Of a DNA stretch of 36,904 nt, positions 9,953-18,624 are shown in pieces (position 1 is the first letter of the stretch; each line of letters opens with the position of its first letter). The translations under genes and the position numbers were made by a program. This stretch comes from UBA1715 sp045599365. Lineage in GTDB: Bacteria > Bacteroidota > Bacteroidia > Bacteroidales > UBA1715. The notes below the pieces were generated by a model. The model did no database searches. It was not told where the DNA came from and worked only from the letters and a program-made list of their open reading frames with translations. The stretch spans positions 1 through 36,904 of the forward strand of contig JAZRVS010000104.1 of assembly GCA_045599365.1 (NCBI GenBank). Direction: 5' to 3'.

Positions 9953-10977
9953 TGAGAACAAATGCTTTTTAAAAGAGTAAAGACATTTTCAACAGAAATC
10001 TCGTTCATACATTTAAAATGACTTTTGGGGCAGCAATTTTTCCCCATTTTCGTGCATGGACGACATGGAAGATTTTCAACTTGCGCAACTTTGCTTGTTG
10101 GTAATATTGGGAAATAACCAAACTGCCAAACTGTTGACCCATAAATGCCAACAACAGGTATGCCAAGAGCTTCAGAAACGTGTAACATTCCTGTATCATT
10201 TGCTACCGTTGCAGTACAAAGGTTAATGGCTGCAATAGATTGACTCAAGTCAAATTTTCCAGCAAAGCTAATTGCCCCAGATCCTTTTGCTATTTTGTCG
10301 CATATATCGGCTTCTTTCTTGCCTCCAAGCAATACAACTTGGTATTGCAATTCTGAAACAATACGTTGAGCTAATGCTGCAAATTTTTCTACTTGCCATT
10401 GTTTGTTTGAAAAACTTGCACCTGGACACAATGCAATGATTTTGTTCGTTTTTTGAACACCAGTTTTACCAAATGTTTCAGTTACATTTTGTAAAATTTC
10501 ATTGGGTACAATTAACTCTGTGTATTTCCCATCAGGTTGAACATCAATTGATTGTGCTGCGTCAATAAATCGTAAATATACAGGACGAACTTCTTTGTAA
10601 ATATCTTTTTGAAATGTGGTCAAAACCCAACGACGAAAAACGTGTTTGTTGAATTTGAAAACATTTTTTGCTCCTATTGTGTTGCAAATATATTTGCTTC
10701 GCCAGTTTTTGTGAATGTCAAGAACTACATCGTAGTGTTCTTGTTTTAAACGGTTACGAATGTTTTTCAGTTCAGAAAAACCCTTCTTTGAATCAAGTTC
10801 TATTACGTTTGAAACAAAGGGAACACATTTCAAAATATCGGCAAATTGCTTTTTTACGAGAAAGTCAATTTGTGCAGTAGGATATTTTTGTTGCAGACAT
10901 CGTAAAAGCCCTGTTGTGAGTACAATATCGCCTATTGAACTCAAACGGAAGACTAATATTTTTTCAATAGGTTGCAC
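9946..10977 (-). CDS. Glycosyltransferase family 9 (heptosyltransferase-like)
   Basis: The 343-residue GT-B enzyme has the family-9 start (KILVFRLSSIGDIVLTTGL) and the C-domain donor-site landmarks CPGASFSNKQW, VVLLGG and NDTGMLHVSEALGIPVVGIYG. A Cys-rich stretch (LPCRPCTKMGKNCC) near the C-terminus is usual for this family. It transfers a sugar from a nucleotide sugar to lipid A core or surface glycan; donor and acceptor cannot be read from sequence. The start is a GTG whose G is the last base of the glmS TAG stop, so translation is likely coupled. Its 3' end overlaps the TPR gene. Confidence 0.93.
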   Translation of the reverse strand: MQPIEKILVFRLSSIGDIVLTTGLLRCLQQKYPTAQIDFLVKKQFADILKCVPFVSNVIELDSKKGFSELKNIRNRLKQEHYDVVLDIHKNWRSKYICNTIGAKNVFKFNKHVFRRWVLTTFQKDIYKEVRPVYLRFIDAAQSIDVQPDGKYTELIVPNEILQNVTETFGKTGVQKTNKIIALCPGASFSNKQWQVEKFAALAQRIVSELQYQVVLLGGKKEADICDKIAKGSGAISFAGKFDLSQSIAAINLCTATVANDTGMLHVSEALGIPVVGIYGSTVWQFGYFPILPTSKVAQVENLPCRPCTKMGKNCCPKSHFKCMNEISVENVFTLLKSICSQC

Positions 10978-12821
10978 TATTCAACGGTAACCGATTTTGC
11001 CAAATTTCTTGGTTGATCGACATTACAACCGCGCAAAACAGCAATGTAGTATGACAATACTTGTAGTGGAATTACCGTTGTAAGCGGAGCCAACGCTGGT
11101 GATGTTTCTGGAACTTCAATTACGTGATCTGCTATTTTTGAAAGAATGGTATCTCCTTGTGTAACAACAGCAATCACAACACCTTGACGAGCTTTTACTT
11201 CCTGAACATTGCTTACCACTTTTTCGTACTGACTATCTTTTGTTGCAACAACGACTACAGGCATATTTTTATCAATCAATGCAATTGGCCCGTGTTTCAT
11301 TTCTGCTGCAGGATAGCCTTCGGCGTGTATGTATGAAATTTCTTTCAATTTTAAAGCTCCTTCCAATGCCACTGGGTACAAATAACTACGACCTAAATAG
11401 ATGAAATTGCGAGCGTCTTTATATGCTTCAGCTATTTTCTTGTATTCTTCAATGTGTGTTAAGATGTCTTCAACTTTTGATGGAATTTTATATAATTCCG
11501 AAATCAATTTTTTGTAATCATCGTCTGCAATTTGATTTCGACGTTTACCAAGCATTAATGCCATCATTGTAAGCACGGTAACCTGTGTTGTGAACGACTT
11601 TGTAGATGCAACACCAATTTCTGGTCCCGCGTGAGTATAAACACCTGCGTCTGTTTCACGAGGAATGCTTGAACCTACAACATTACAAATACCTACAACA
11701 GTAGCTCCAGCAGCTTTTGCTAAACGGATTGCAGCTAAAGTATCTGCAGTTTCACCACTTTGACTAATAGCAATTACTACGTCATTTTTGTGAATAATAG
11801 GATTTCTATATCGGAATTCCGATGCGTATTCAACTTCAACAGGAATGCGAGCATATTCTTCAAACAAATATTCTCCTACTAATCCAGCGTGCCAAGATGT
11901 TCCGCACGCAACAATTAGAATTCTGTCGGCCTTGTCAAATCTGTCAAATACGTTGTATAAGCCACCAAGATATATTTTAGGTGGGTTTTTTGTCGCACGA
12001 CCACGGAACGTGTCCATAATCGCATTTGGTTGTTCAAAAATTTCTTTCAGCATAAAATGATCGTATCCACCTTTTTCTATGCCTTCAATATCAAGCTCAA
12101 GTTCTTGAATAACAGGTGTTAACGAGTCATTTTTTATAGTTTTTAATGATAGTTCGTTTTTCGTGATTGTAGCCATTTCTGAATCATTTAAGTAGATGAT
12201 TCGTTTGGTGTGTTCAACGATTGGTGTTGCATCAGAAGCAATAAAATATTCTCCATCGCCAACGCCAACTACAAGTGGGCTACCTTTTCGAGCAACAACT
12301 AATTTATCTTGTTCTTCTTTGCAAATAACTACTAAGCCATACGCTCCTTGTACATCAAGTAGAGCAAGACGGACAGCCATTTCGGCAGTTACTTTCCCTT
12401 TACCTTTCAAAAAAATATATTCAATGTAATTTGCAATTACTTCGGTATCGGTTTCGCTTTTGAATTCGTATTTTTTTGAAATAAGTTTCTTTTTTAAGGC
12501 ATTGTAGTTTTCAATAATTCCATTATGGATTACTGTAAAATAGCCATTCATAGAAACGTGAGGGTGTGCATTTATATCGTTAGGTTCTCCGTGAGTTGCC
12601 CAACGTGTATGACCCATTCCTATGTTTGCTTTGGTGTTTTTATTTTCGAGATAAGCCTCTAAATCGCCAACTTTTCCTTGCTTTTTGTAAACGACTGTTT
12701 TGCCATCTTGAACCAATGCTATACCTGCAGAGTCATATCCACGATATTCCAATCGTTTCAAACCTGTCATTATTATTGGATAGGCATCTTTATATCCAAT
12801 GTAACCAACTATTCCACACAT
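10977..12821 (-). CDS. glmS: Glutamine-fructose-6-phosphate aminotransferase
   Basis: The 614-residue enzyme makes glucosamine-6-phosphate from fructose-6-phosphate and glutamine, the first step to UDP-GlcNAc for peptidoglycan and lipid A. The N-terminal Ntn glutaminase domain begins MCGIVGYIG with the nucleophile Cys2. Two SIS domains follow (GTSWHAG; SQSGETADT; later LGRSYLYPVALEGALKLKE), and the usual C-terminal KSVTVE closes it. Length is normal. It starts at ATG 12821, two bases after the DUF4270 stop. No glmS-type leader is possible at this internal operon position. Confidence 0.98.
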   Translation of the reverse strand: MCGIVGYIGYKDAYPIIMTGLKRLEYRGYDSAGIALVQDGKTVVYKKQGKVGDLEAYLENKNTKANIGMGHTRWATHGEPNDINAHPHVSMNGYFTVIHNGIIENYNALKKKLISKKYEFKSETDTEVIANYIEYIFLKGKGKVTAEMAVRLALLDVQGAYGLVVICKEEQDKLVVARKGSPLVVGVGDGEYFIASDATPIVEHTKRIIYLNDSEMATITKNELSLKTIKNDSLTPVIQELELDIEGIEKGGYDHFMLKEIFEQPNAIMDTFRGRATKNPPKIYLGGLYNVFDRFDKADRILIVACGTSWHAGLVGEYLFEEYARIPVEVEYASEFRYRNPIIHKNDVVIAISQSGETADTLAAIRLAKAAGATVVGICNVVGSSIPRETDAGVYTHAGPEIGVASTKSFTTQVTVLTMMALMLGKRRNQIADDDYKKLISELYKIPSKVEDILTHIEEYKKIAEAYKDARNFIYLGRSYLYPVALEGALKLKEISYIHAEGYPAAEMKHGPIALIDKNMPVVVVATKDSQYEKVVSNVQEVKARQGVVIAVVTQGDTILSKIADHVIEVPETSPALAPLTTVIPLQVLSYYIAVLRGCNVDQPRNLAKSVTVE

Positions 12822-12823
12822 AA

Positions 12824-14146
12824 TTATTTCGTGTATGTTATTACTAATTTCAGTTTTTCCGTTTGTGTTCCATCAAGAATAAGTGAATTTCCGAACGCAT
12901 TATTTTGAGGAATTGTAACTTCGTAAGAATAATCATCTGCAACAGCTACATTTTCATACAATTGCAACAAAAATGGATGAAAATTGAACTGAAAATCAGA
13001 ACTGTCAGTTGTGTAAGACAACGTAGAATACACTAATTTTCTATTCGTATCGTACACTCGTAGGTTGAGTGGTAAATATTCCGACCAAGATGCTTTAGCT
13101 TTTAGAGGCAATGTGAGTTTTGCAAAATTTATTTGCATTGGGTCATTATTGTTCAATTGCATATTTTCGCGCCATTGTTCTAATCCAGAAAGGGTCAGTT
13201 TTGTTTTTAATCCTGCAAAACCTTGTACAAAACCTTCAGTAGTTTCGGAGTTAAGAACAATTCCTGAAGCATTTTCGTGTTCAAAGACATTAATTGCTTG
13301 TAAATAAATTTGGCTTGGATCATTGGGTAGTGCATTATTATATGCTTGTGGAGAAGGAGAAAAAACCAATTTATTTGTAGTATCCGAATTTTTCAAATAG
13401 AATGTTAATTCAGGAATACAATGAACAATGACAGAGTTTACTCCATTGAACGTATTGTTTTGAGTTGTAACATAAATTCCTTTAAATTCTTTGATGAATA
13501 AAGAATCAAATGTATGTATTGTAGAATCTATAGAGAAACAATTATTCCACGTTGCTTTTACTGTCTCAAACAAATTTTCGCCATATAGAGCATCGACTTT
13601 ATAAAGGAACGATGAATTTGTGTCTTGATACGCAGGAAAGTTTATGTCTAATATTTTTGTAGCAGACGTAATGGAAGACAAACAAGAAGGATTTGTTAGT
13701 TTTTCGTTGTAGTTGGCACAGTCGCTAACAGAAATATCATTATTAAGTTCATATACCGAGAATGATTGAGCTATAGATTTTTCTCCATACGCATATTCCG
13801 ATGATTTTGAAAGTCGGAAGCAAACCGAATCAACCGAATAACTATTGATATCGGCAATAAAATTGGTAAGATACAAACGTGTTGCGTAACCCGCACGAGA
13901 CTTTCCAAAATTTGGATCAAAGTTTTCTCCAACCATATAGGTTACCAACGAAGAGCGTACACTATCATCTTGAGTAGTGGTAAAAGATATAGTTGTTGAA
14001 CTATCCACATACGTTGTGAGCAAATCCGATGTGTGGAGCATATCAAAACCAACAATATTGTCTTCTTTTTTACAAGAAACAATCACAAACAAGAGGCAAA
14101 AAGCAATGCCACAAATGTGAAGGATAGGACGAGTATTATTTTTCAT
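12824..14146 (-). CDS. DUF4270 family outer-surface lipoprotein
   Basis: The start is placed at ATG 14146 (440 residues), although the frame extends to 14188. From 14146 a proper lipoprotein signal results (KNNTRPI, hydrophobic stretch, then VIVSCKK), and the gene overlaps the previous stop by 11 bp. The body matches DUF4270: an early GENFDPNFGKSRAGYATRLYL motif, beta-rich and Ser/Thr/Asn-rich. The function of the family is not established. Its place between the GT5-like gene and glmS is a recurrent Bacteroidota arrangement, which suggests an envelope role. Confidence 0.85.
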   Translation of the reverse strand: MKNNTRPILHICGIAFCLLFVIVSCKKEDNIVGFDMLHTSDLLTTYVDSSTTISFTTTQDDSVRSSLVTYMVGENFDPNFGKSRAGYATRLYLTNFIADINSYSVDSVCFRLSKSSEYAYGEKSIAQSFSVYELNNDISVSDCANYNEKLTNPSCLSSITSATKILDINFPAYQDTNSSFLYKVDALYGENLFETVKATWNNCFSIDSTIHTFDSLFIKEFKGIYVTTQNNTFNGVNSVIVHCIPELTFYLKNSDTTNKLVFSPSPQAYNNALPNDPSQIYLQAINVFEHENASGIVLNSETTEGFVQGFAGLKTKLTLSGLEQWRENMQLNNNDPMQINFAKLTLPLKAKASWSEYLPLNLRVYDTNRKLVYSTLSYTTDSSDFQFNFHPFLLQLYENVAVADDYSYEVTIPQNNAFGNSLILDGTQTEKLKLVITYTK

Positions 14147-14954
14147 CTGGTAAGAAACTGTCATAAAAGTCAGAGTATGCGTCAGCATAATCCTCTTGAC
14201 CTTGATACGGCAAGATAATTTTATTGTGGTCTTTGCAGTATTGCAACAATTCGGAGTTAATATTTTCTTCGCCTAAAACGATACCTTCCGATTGGTCAAT
14301 TGCCAATTTATTGATACTAAGCCAATCTGCATTTTTTTGTATTGGTGCTAAATCTTCTGTTGAGATACCATCAATAGTAACTTTTTCTGCAAATTTTGAT
14401 GAAAAAGGCTGTTCTATTTTATTGTTGTAGAGGGAATATACAACCTTTGCATTTGCGAATAATGGATCTTCGTAGAATGTTTTTTTCAAATAAAGAGGCA
14501 ACAACGATGTAAACCAACCTTGACAATGAACTATATCTGGTGCCCAACGAAGTTTTTTTACTGTTTCTAAAACGCCACGGGCAAAGAAAATCATTCGTTC
14601 TTCGTTGTCGTCAAATTCATTCCCGTTCTCATCGGCAAATAATGCTTTACGATGGAAAAACTCATCGTTGTCAATAAAATATACTTGCAAACGAGCTTGT
14701 TGTATAGAAGCAACTTTAATAATGAGAGGATGGTCAGTATCTTCTATTATCAAGTTCATTCCCGAAAGACGAATTACTTCGTGTAGTTGATTTCTTCTCT
14801 CGTTTACCAAGCCATAACGTGGCATAAAGCATCTAATTTCTTTACCTTTTTCTTGAATGTATTGTGGTAAAAAACGACTCTTCAACGACATTTCTGTGTC
14901 GGGGAGATACTTCGCCATTTCTTGGGAAACATAAAGTACTTTTGCTTTCTTCAT
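14136..14954 (-). CDS. GT5 N-domain-only 'glycogen/starch synthase' homologue
   Basis: The 272-residue protein contains only the N-terminal Rossmann half of a GT5 glycogen synthase (VLYVSQEMAKYLPD; IRCFMPRYGLVNERRNQLHE; PDIVHCQGWFTSLLPLYLK); the C-terminal donor-binding half is absent. The KxGG motif that binds ADP-glucose in true synthases is replaced by PDTEMS, so catalysis is doubtful. This short form is conserved in Bacteroidota next to DUF4270, so it is a family rather than a truncation. Start: ATG 14954 is preferred, with a GTG directly before it. It is the first gene of the envelope operon, 20 bp after a -7 element. Confidence 0.88.
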   Translation of the reverse strand: MKKAKVLYVSQEMAKYLPDTEMSLKSRFLPQYIQEKGKEIRCFMPRYGLVNERRNQLHEVIRLSGMNLIIEDTDHPLIIKVASIQQARLQVYFIDNDEFFHRKALFADENGNEFDDNEERMIFFARGVLETVKKLRWAPDIVHCQGWFTSLLPLYLKKTFYEDPLFANAKVVYSLYNNKIEQPFSSKFAEKVTIDGISTEDLAPIQKNADWLSINKLAIDQSEGIVLGEENINSELLQYCKDHNKIILPYQGQEDYADAYSDFYDSFLPDEK

Positions 14955-14974
14955 CACGTAAACTATTCAATATG

Positions 14975-14982
14975 CAAAAGTA
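14975..14982 (-). promoter_or_regulatory. -7 promoter element of the envelope operon
   Basis: TACTTTTG on the minus strand matches the Bacteroidota TAnnTTTG -7 element, about 20 bp before the first start codon. No clear -33 box was seen. Confidence 0.6.
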
Positions 14983-15020
14983 TAAAAAATTTTTCGGAAT
15001 TTTTTATATAAAAACGAATA

Positions 15021-15053
15021 AAAAAAATAACCCTCGCCATTGGCGAGGGTTAT
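15021..15053 (-). terminator. Rho-independent terminator of the 15082 gene
   Basis: An 8-bp GC-rich stem CCCTCGCC/GGCGAGGG (15031-15038 with 15042-15049), extended by A-T pairs, is followed on the minus strand by a T-rich run. It sits 29 bp past the stop. Confidence 0.93.
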
Positions 15054-15081
15054 TAAGTATAATTGAATTATGTTATTTCAA

Positions 15082-16305
15082 TTATTTAACGAAAGAGAAT
15101 GATCCCTTTTCTGTTTGTGCGAAGTAAACACCTGCAGGTAAGCTTGCAATTTCGAATGAACCAGAAGCTTTTGCAAGAACTTGACCAGCTGTATTAGAAA
15201 TTACAATTGAGTTTGCATAGATTACACCATTTACGATAGCATCTTCAGCAGCGATTGTTTCAATAGCTGTTGGTACTACGTATTCTGGAGTTGCATCTAC
15301 ATTAGATGAGATAGAGTAGTTATCGAATACTTTACTCATTTCTTGGTTAGGATCTTGAGCCATAAATACATCCTTGAAATCTGGTGTAGCTGCTGGAGTC
15401 GCAACTGTAACAGGGATAGAGAATGTGAAATTAACTTCTTGTCCTTTTTCAATATCTGTAGCGAAAGTTGTCATTTCTGTTACAGCAGTCCAATAACTTG
15501 CAGCTGCTGAACCATCTACTAAAGCATACATAATTGATTTTACAGCAGAGATAGCTATACCTGAGAAAATTACGTTTACATATTGACCAACTTCAGCTGC
15601 TGTTACAGCACTTTTAACTTCTCCTTGGTATTTGTAACCATCTTCTTCTTTGTCTGCTGGACCACCGTATGTTAATTCAAATGGGTTTTCGTAACTACCA
15701 GCCTCAGCGTATAAAATATCTAATTTTACATTTTTGAAAACACATGGTGAACCTGATTTATCAGTTCTAGTTGCTGTTTCGCTCCAATGTGGATTTGGTT
15801 TTTCAATTGCAATGATTAAACCAGGAAGAGTTAACCCACCTTCTACTTCAGAACCTTTTTGGTGCTCAGCATTACCATCACCTGTTACTTTTGAAACATT
15901 ATCAATATTAAAAACTTTAGTAAAAGTGAATTCTTCACCTTCTACTACTTTCGTTTCTCCAGTTGCAGATGAAAGTGCTGCCCAATATCCAGCTTCTTCA
16001 CGTTCGTCAACAATAAACATTTGAACTTTGTCTGCTGAGAAATCAGGTGTTGCAGTTAAAGTTACCATGAATTTTTCACCAAGTGCTGGAACCCAAGAAG
16101 TGTTTCCAGTTGCATCTGGAAGGACATCAGTATTTCCTGCTTGCCATTGGTATGAACCATCAGCGTTTTCATCCGTTTTACCGCTTCCGTATTCATTCCA
16201 CAAGATTTCAATTTCGTTACTTACTTCATCTAATTCCCAAGTGTTTCCTGCCATTGCAGCAACACCGAAAAGAGATGCTGTTAAAAATAAAAATACTTTT
16301 TTCAT
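15082..16305 (-). CDS. Secreted protein with two related beta domains and T9SS-like C-terminal tail
   Basis: The 407-residue protein has a clear signal peptide (MKKVFLFLTASLFGVAAMA). Two domains of about 130 residues look like copies of each other: GYWAALSSATG... then VEGEEFTFTKVF in the first, and SYWTAVTEM... then EKGQEVNFTFSIP in the second. The end (VISNTAGQVLAKASG ... SLPAGVYFAQTEKG) resembles a T9SS type A sorting domain. It is probably surface-anchored or released; ligand and activity are unknown. It is a single gene with its own promoter and terminator. Confidence 0.85.
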   Translation of the reverse strand: MKKVFLFLTASLFGVAAMAGNTWELDEVSNEIEILWNEYGSGKTDENADGSYQWQAGNTDVLPDATGNTSWVPALGEKFMVTLTATPDFSADKVQMFIVDEREEAGYWAALSSATGETKVVEGEEFTFTKVFNIDNVSKVTGDGNAEHQKGSEVEGGLTLPGLIIAIEKPNPHWSETATRTDKSGSPCVFKNVKLDILYAEAGSYENPFELTYGGPADKEEDGYKYQGEVKSAVTAAEVGQYVNVIFSGIAISAVKSIMYALVDGSAAASYWTAVTEMTTFATDIEKGQEVNFTFSIPVTVATPAATPDFKDVFMAQDPNQEMSKVFDNYSISSNVDATPEYVVPTAIETIAAEDAIVNGVIYANSIVISNTAGQVLAKASGSFEIASLPAGVYFAQTEKGSFSFVK

Positions 16306-16345
16306 ACTTTTTATAATTTAAGTGAATAAATAAATTTTAGTTCTA

Positions 16346-16353
16346 CAAATATA
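16346..16353 (-). promoter_or_regulatory. -7 promoter element of the 16305 gene
   Basis: TATATTTG on the minus strand is a perfect TAnnTTTG match, about 40 bp before the ATG at 16305. Confidence 0.75.
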
Positions 16354-16397
16354 CAAGTTTTTTTTAAGATGTAAACATAAACCTATGTTTTTTTAGA

Positions 16398-16431
16398 AAA
16401 AAAATAGGGGTAGATTTCAAATCTGCCCCTA
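16398..16431 (-). terminator. Terminator of groESL
   Basis: Hairpin arms AGGGGTAGATT (16406-16416) and AATCTGCCCCT (16420-16430) contain one G-T pair. On the minus strand they are followed by a long T-rich run. The hairpin lies about 33 bp after the groEL stop. Confidence 0.92.
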
Positions 16432-16462
16432 TTAATCACTAAACGCTAATCGTTAATCACTA

Positions 16463-18100
16463 TTACATCATGCCTCCCATGCCACCCATTCCTGGAGCAC
16501 CCATTGGAGCAGCTGGTTCGTCTTTCTTCTCTTCAGCTAAAACGCATTCTGTTGTAAGCAACATTCCTGCAACAGACGCAGCGTTTTCAAGAGCAATACG
16601 AGTTACTTTCTTAGGATCGATGATACCTGCTTTTTTCAAATCTTCGTATTGTTCTGTGCGAGCATTGTAACCGAAATCGCCTTTACCTTCACGAACTTTG
16701 TTTACAACTACAGAACCTTCGCCACCTGCATTTGCAACAATTTGACGAAGAGGTTCTTCAATAGCACGTTTGATAATTTCAATACCTGTTGTTTCATCTT
16801 CGTTAGCGCCTGTCAAGTTTTCCAATGCAGCTTGCGCACGAACAAGTGCAACGCCACCACCAGGAATTATACCTTCTTCAACAGCAGCGCGGGTTGCGCT
16901 CAAAGCATCTTCTACACGGTCTTTCTTTTCTTTCATTTCAACTTCGGTAGTAGCACCAACGTAAAGAACTGCTACACCGCCAGCCAATTTAGCCAAACGT
17001 TCTTGAAGTTTTTCCTTATCATAGTCGGAAGTGCTTGCTGCAATTTGAGCTTTGATTTGAGCTGCACGAGCATCAATGTCAGCTTTTGCACCTTTACCAC
17101 CAACAATTGTAGTATTTTCTTTGTTGATAGTAACTTTTTCGCATTGTCCAAGTTGATCGATAGTTGCAGTATCAAGTTTCAAACCTGTTTCTTCGCTAAT
17201 AACAGTACCATTTGTTAAGATTGCGATATCCTGCAACATTTCTTTTCTTCTGTCGCCAAAACCAGGAGCTTTTACGGCTGCAATTCTCAAAGAACCACGA
17301 AGTTTATTCAACACTAAACCTGTAAGAGCTTCGCCATCAACATCTTCTGCAATCAACAAAAGAGGACGATTTGTTTGAAGAGTAGCTTCAAGAATAGGCA
17401 TAATTTCTTTCATTGAAGAAATCTTCTTGTCGTAAATTAGAATGTATGGATTGTCAAGAACAGTCTCCATTTTTTCGGTATTTGTAACGAAATATGGAGA
17501 GATGTAACCACGGTCGAATTGCATACCTTCAACAACTTCAACTGTTGTTTGAGTACCTTTAGCTTCTTCAACAGTGATAACGCCTTCTTTTTTAACTTTC
17601 TTCATTGCTTCAGCAATCAACTTACCAATTTCGTCGTCGTTGTTTGCAGAAATACGAGCAACTTGTTCAACTTTTTCGCCTTCAACAGTTACTGCTTCTG
17701 CTTGAGCGTTCAAGTTAGCAACAACAGCAGCAACGGCTTTGTCGATACCACGTTTCAAATCCATTGGATTTGCACCGGCAGCAACATTTTTCAAACCAAC
17801 GCCAACGATTGCTTGAGCAAGAACAGTAGCAGTAGTTGTTCCGTCACCAGCGTTATCGTTAGTACGAGAAGCAACTTCTTTTACCATTTGAGCACCCATA
17901 TTTTCGAATGCGTCTGGAAGTTCTATTTCCTTTGCAACAGTAACGCCATCTTTTGTGATTTGAGGAGCACCGAATTTCTTTTCAATTACCACATTGCGTC
18001 CTTTAGGACCTAATGTAACTTTCACTGCGTTAGCCAATGCATCAACACCTTTTTTCAAAGAGTCGCGTGCATCAATGTCGAATTTTATTTCTTTTGCCAT
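16463..18100 (-). CDS. groEL: 60-kDa chaperonin GroEL
   Basis: The 545-residue subunit of the cytosolic double-ring chaperonin is complete. It starts MAKEIKFDIDARDSLKKGVD, has the ATP-site motif GDGTTTATVLAQAI and a GIIPGGGVALVRA stretch, and ends in the Gly-Met-rich tail GGMGGMM. The start is ATG 18100, 21 bp after groES, so the two form one operon. A terminator follows. Nothing unusual was seen. Confidence 0.99.
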   Translation of the reverse strand: MAKEIKFDIDARDSLKKGVDALANAVKVTLGPKGRNVVIEKKFGAPQITKDGVTVAKEIELPDAFENMGAQMVKEVASRTNDNAGDGTTTATVLAQAIVGVGLKNVAAGANPMDLKRGIDKAVAAVVANLNAQAEAVTVEGEKVEQVARISANNDDEIGKLIAEAMKKVKKEGVITVEEAKGTQTTVEVVEGMQFDRGYISPYFVTNTEKMETVLDNPYILIYDKKISSMKEIMPILEATLQTNRPLLLIAEDVDGEALTGLVLNKLRGSLRIAAVKAPGFGDRRKEMLQDIAILTNGTVISEETGLKLDTATIDQLGQCEKVTINKENTTIVGGKGAKADIDARAAQIKAQIAASTSDYDKEKLQERLAKLAGGVAVLYVGATTEVEMKEKKDRVEDALSATRAAVEEGIIPGGGVALVRAQAALENLTGANEDETTGIEIIKRAIEEPLRQIVANAGGEGSVVVNKVREGKGDFGYNARTEQYEDLKKAGIIDPKKVTRIALENAASVAGMLLTTECVLAEEKKDEPAAPMGAPGMGGMGGMM

Positions 18101-18121
18101 GATTATACTGATTTTGGATTA

Positions 18122-18400
18122 TTACAATATTAAAAGAATATCTGATTGAGAAAGAAGAAGGTATTTTTCACCATCGAAAGTCAATTCTGTTCCTGCATAT
18201 TTGCCATACAAAACGCTATCGCCAACAGCAACTTCCATTTCTTCGTCTTTTTTAGCTTTACCAACAGCAATTACTTTACCTTGAAGAGGTTTTTCTTTTG
18301 CTGAATCAGGAAGAATGATTCCCGAAACAGTTTTTTCTTCTGCAGCCTCAGGTTTTACTAAAACCTTGCCTGCAAGTGGTTTACCTTTAAATTCTGCCAT
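18122..18400 (-). CDS. groES: 10-kDa co-chaperonin GroES
   Basis: The 92-residue lid protein of GroEL has family landmarks GKVLVKPEAAEEKT, SGIILPD and YGKYAGTEL and ends with the usual hydrophobic residues. It is the first gene of groESL and starts at ATG 18400. The 220-bp upstream region contains an inverted repeat but no perfect TAnnTTTG element, so its heat-shock control may use another signal. Confidence 0.99.
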   Translation of the reverse strand: MAEFKGKPLAGKVLVKPEAAEEKTVSGIILPDSAKEKPLQGKVIAVGKAKKDEEMEVAVGDSVLYGKYAGTELTFDGEKYLLLSQSDILLIL

Positions 18401-18456
18401 AGTTATATATTTTTAATTATACTTTTTTAATTTTATTTGTGTGTTGTCATATTTTG

Positions 18457-18485
18457 TGCCAATCATTCTTTTTGCACTTTTGGCA
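18457..18485. promoter_or_regulatory. Inverted repeat upstream of groES
   Basis: TGCCAA (18457-18462) and TTGGCA (18480-18485) form perfect 6-bp arms 17 bp apart, 57-85 bp upstream of the groES start. About 20 bp further upstream, the palindrome-like pair TTTTGTCAAAATGACA is also visible. Either could be a heat-shock operator; this is inference from position and symmetry. Confidence 0.4.
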
Positions 18486-18526
18486 GAAAATAGGACGCTA
18501 TTTTGTCAAAATGACACGTTTAAGAT

Positions 18527-18624
18527 GACAGTTATCAGTTGTGAGGTGTCAGACAATTCTCTTAGAGTATTCAGTTAACCATTTCAATGATATAATTGAA
18601 TTCTGACTACAGAACACTGACAAC
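18527..18624. repeat. Dispersed CAGTT-type intergenic element, copy 2
   Basis: This stretch contains CAGTTATCAGTTGT, then AGAC, TCTCTTAGAGTA and CCATT in the same order as the reverse complement of the 4021-4118 element. It ends in CACTGACAACT, touching the proA stop codon. Both copies lie directly behind the stop codon of a minus-strand gene. Confidence 0.65.

Noticed and set aside
12815..12830. glmS ribozyme or leader riboswitch
   Set aside because: Only two bases separate the DUF4270 stop from the glmS ATG, leaving no leader.
18450..18490. Sigma-54 promoter at TTGGCAC upstream of groES
   Set aside because: A TTGC box at the required 5-bp spacing after TGGCAC is missing.
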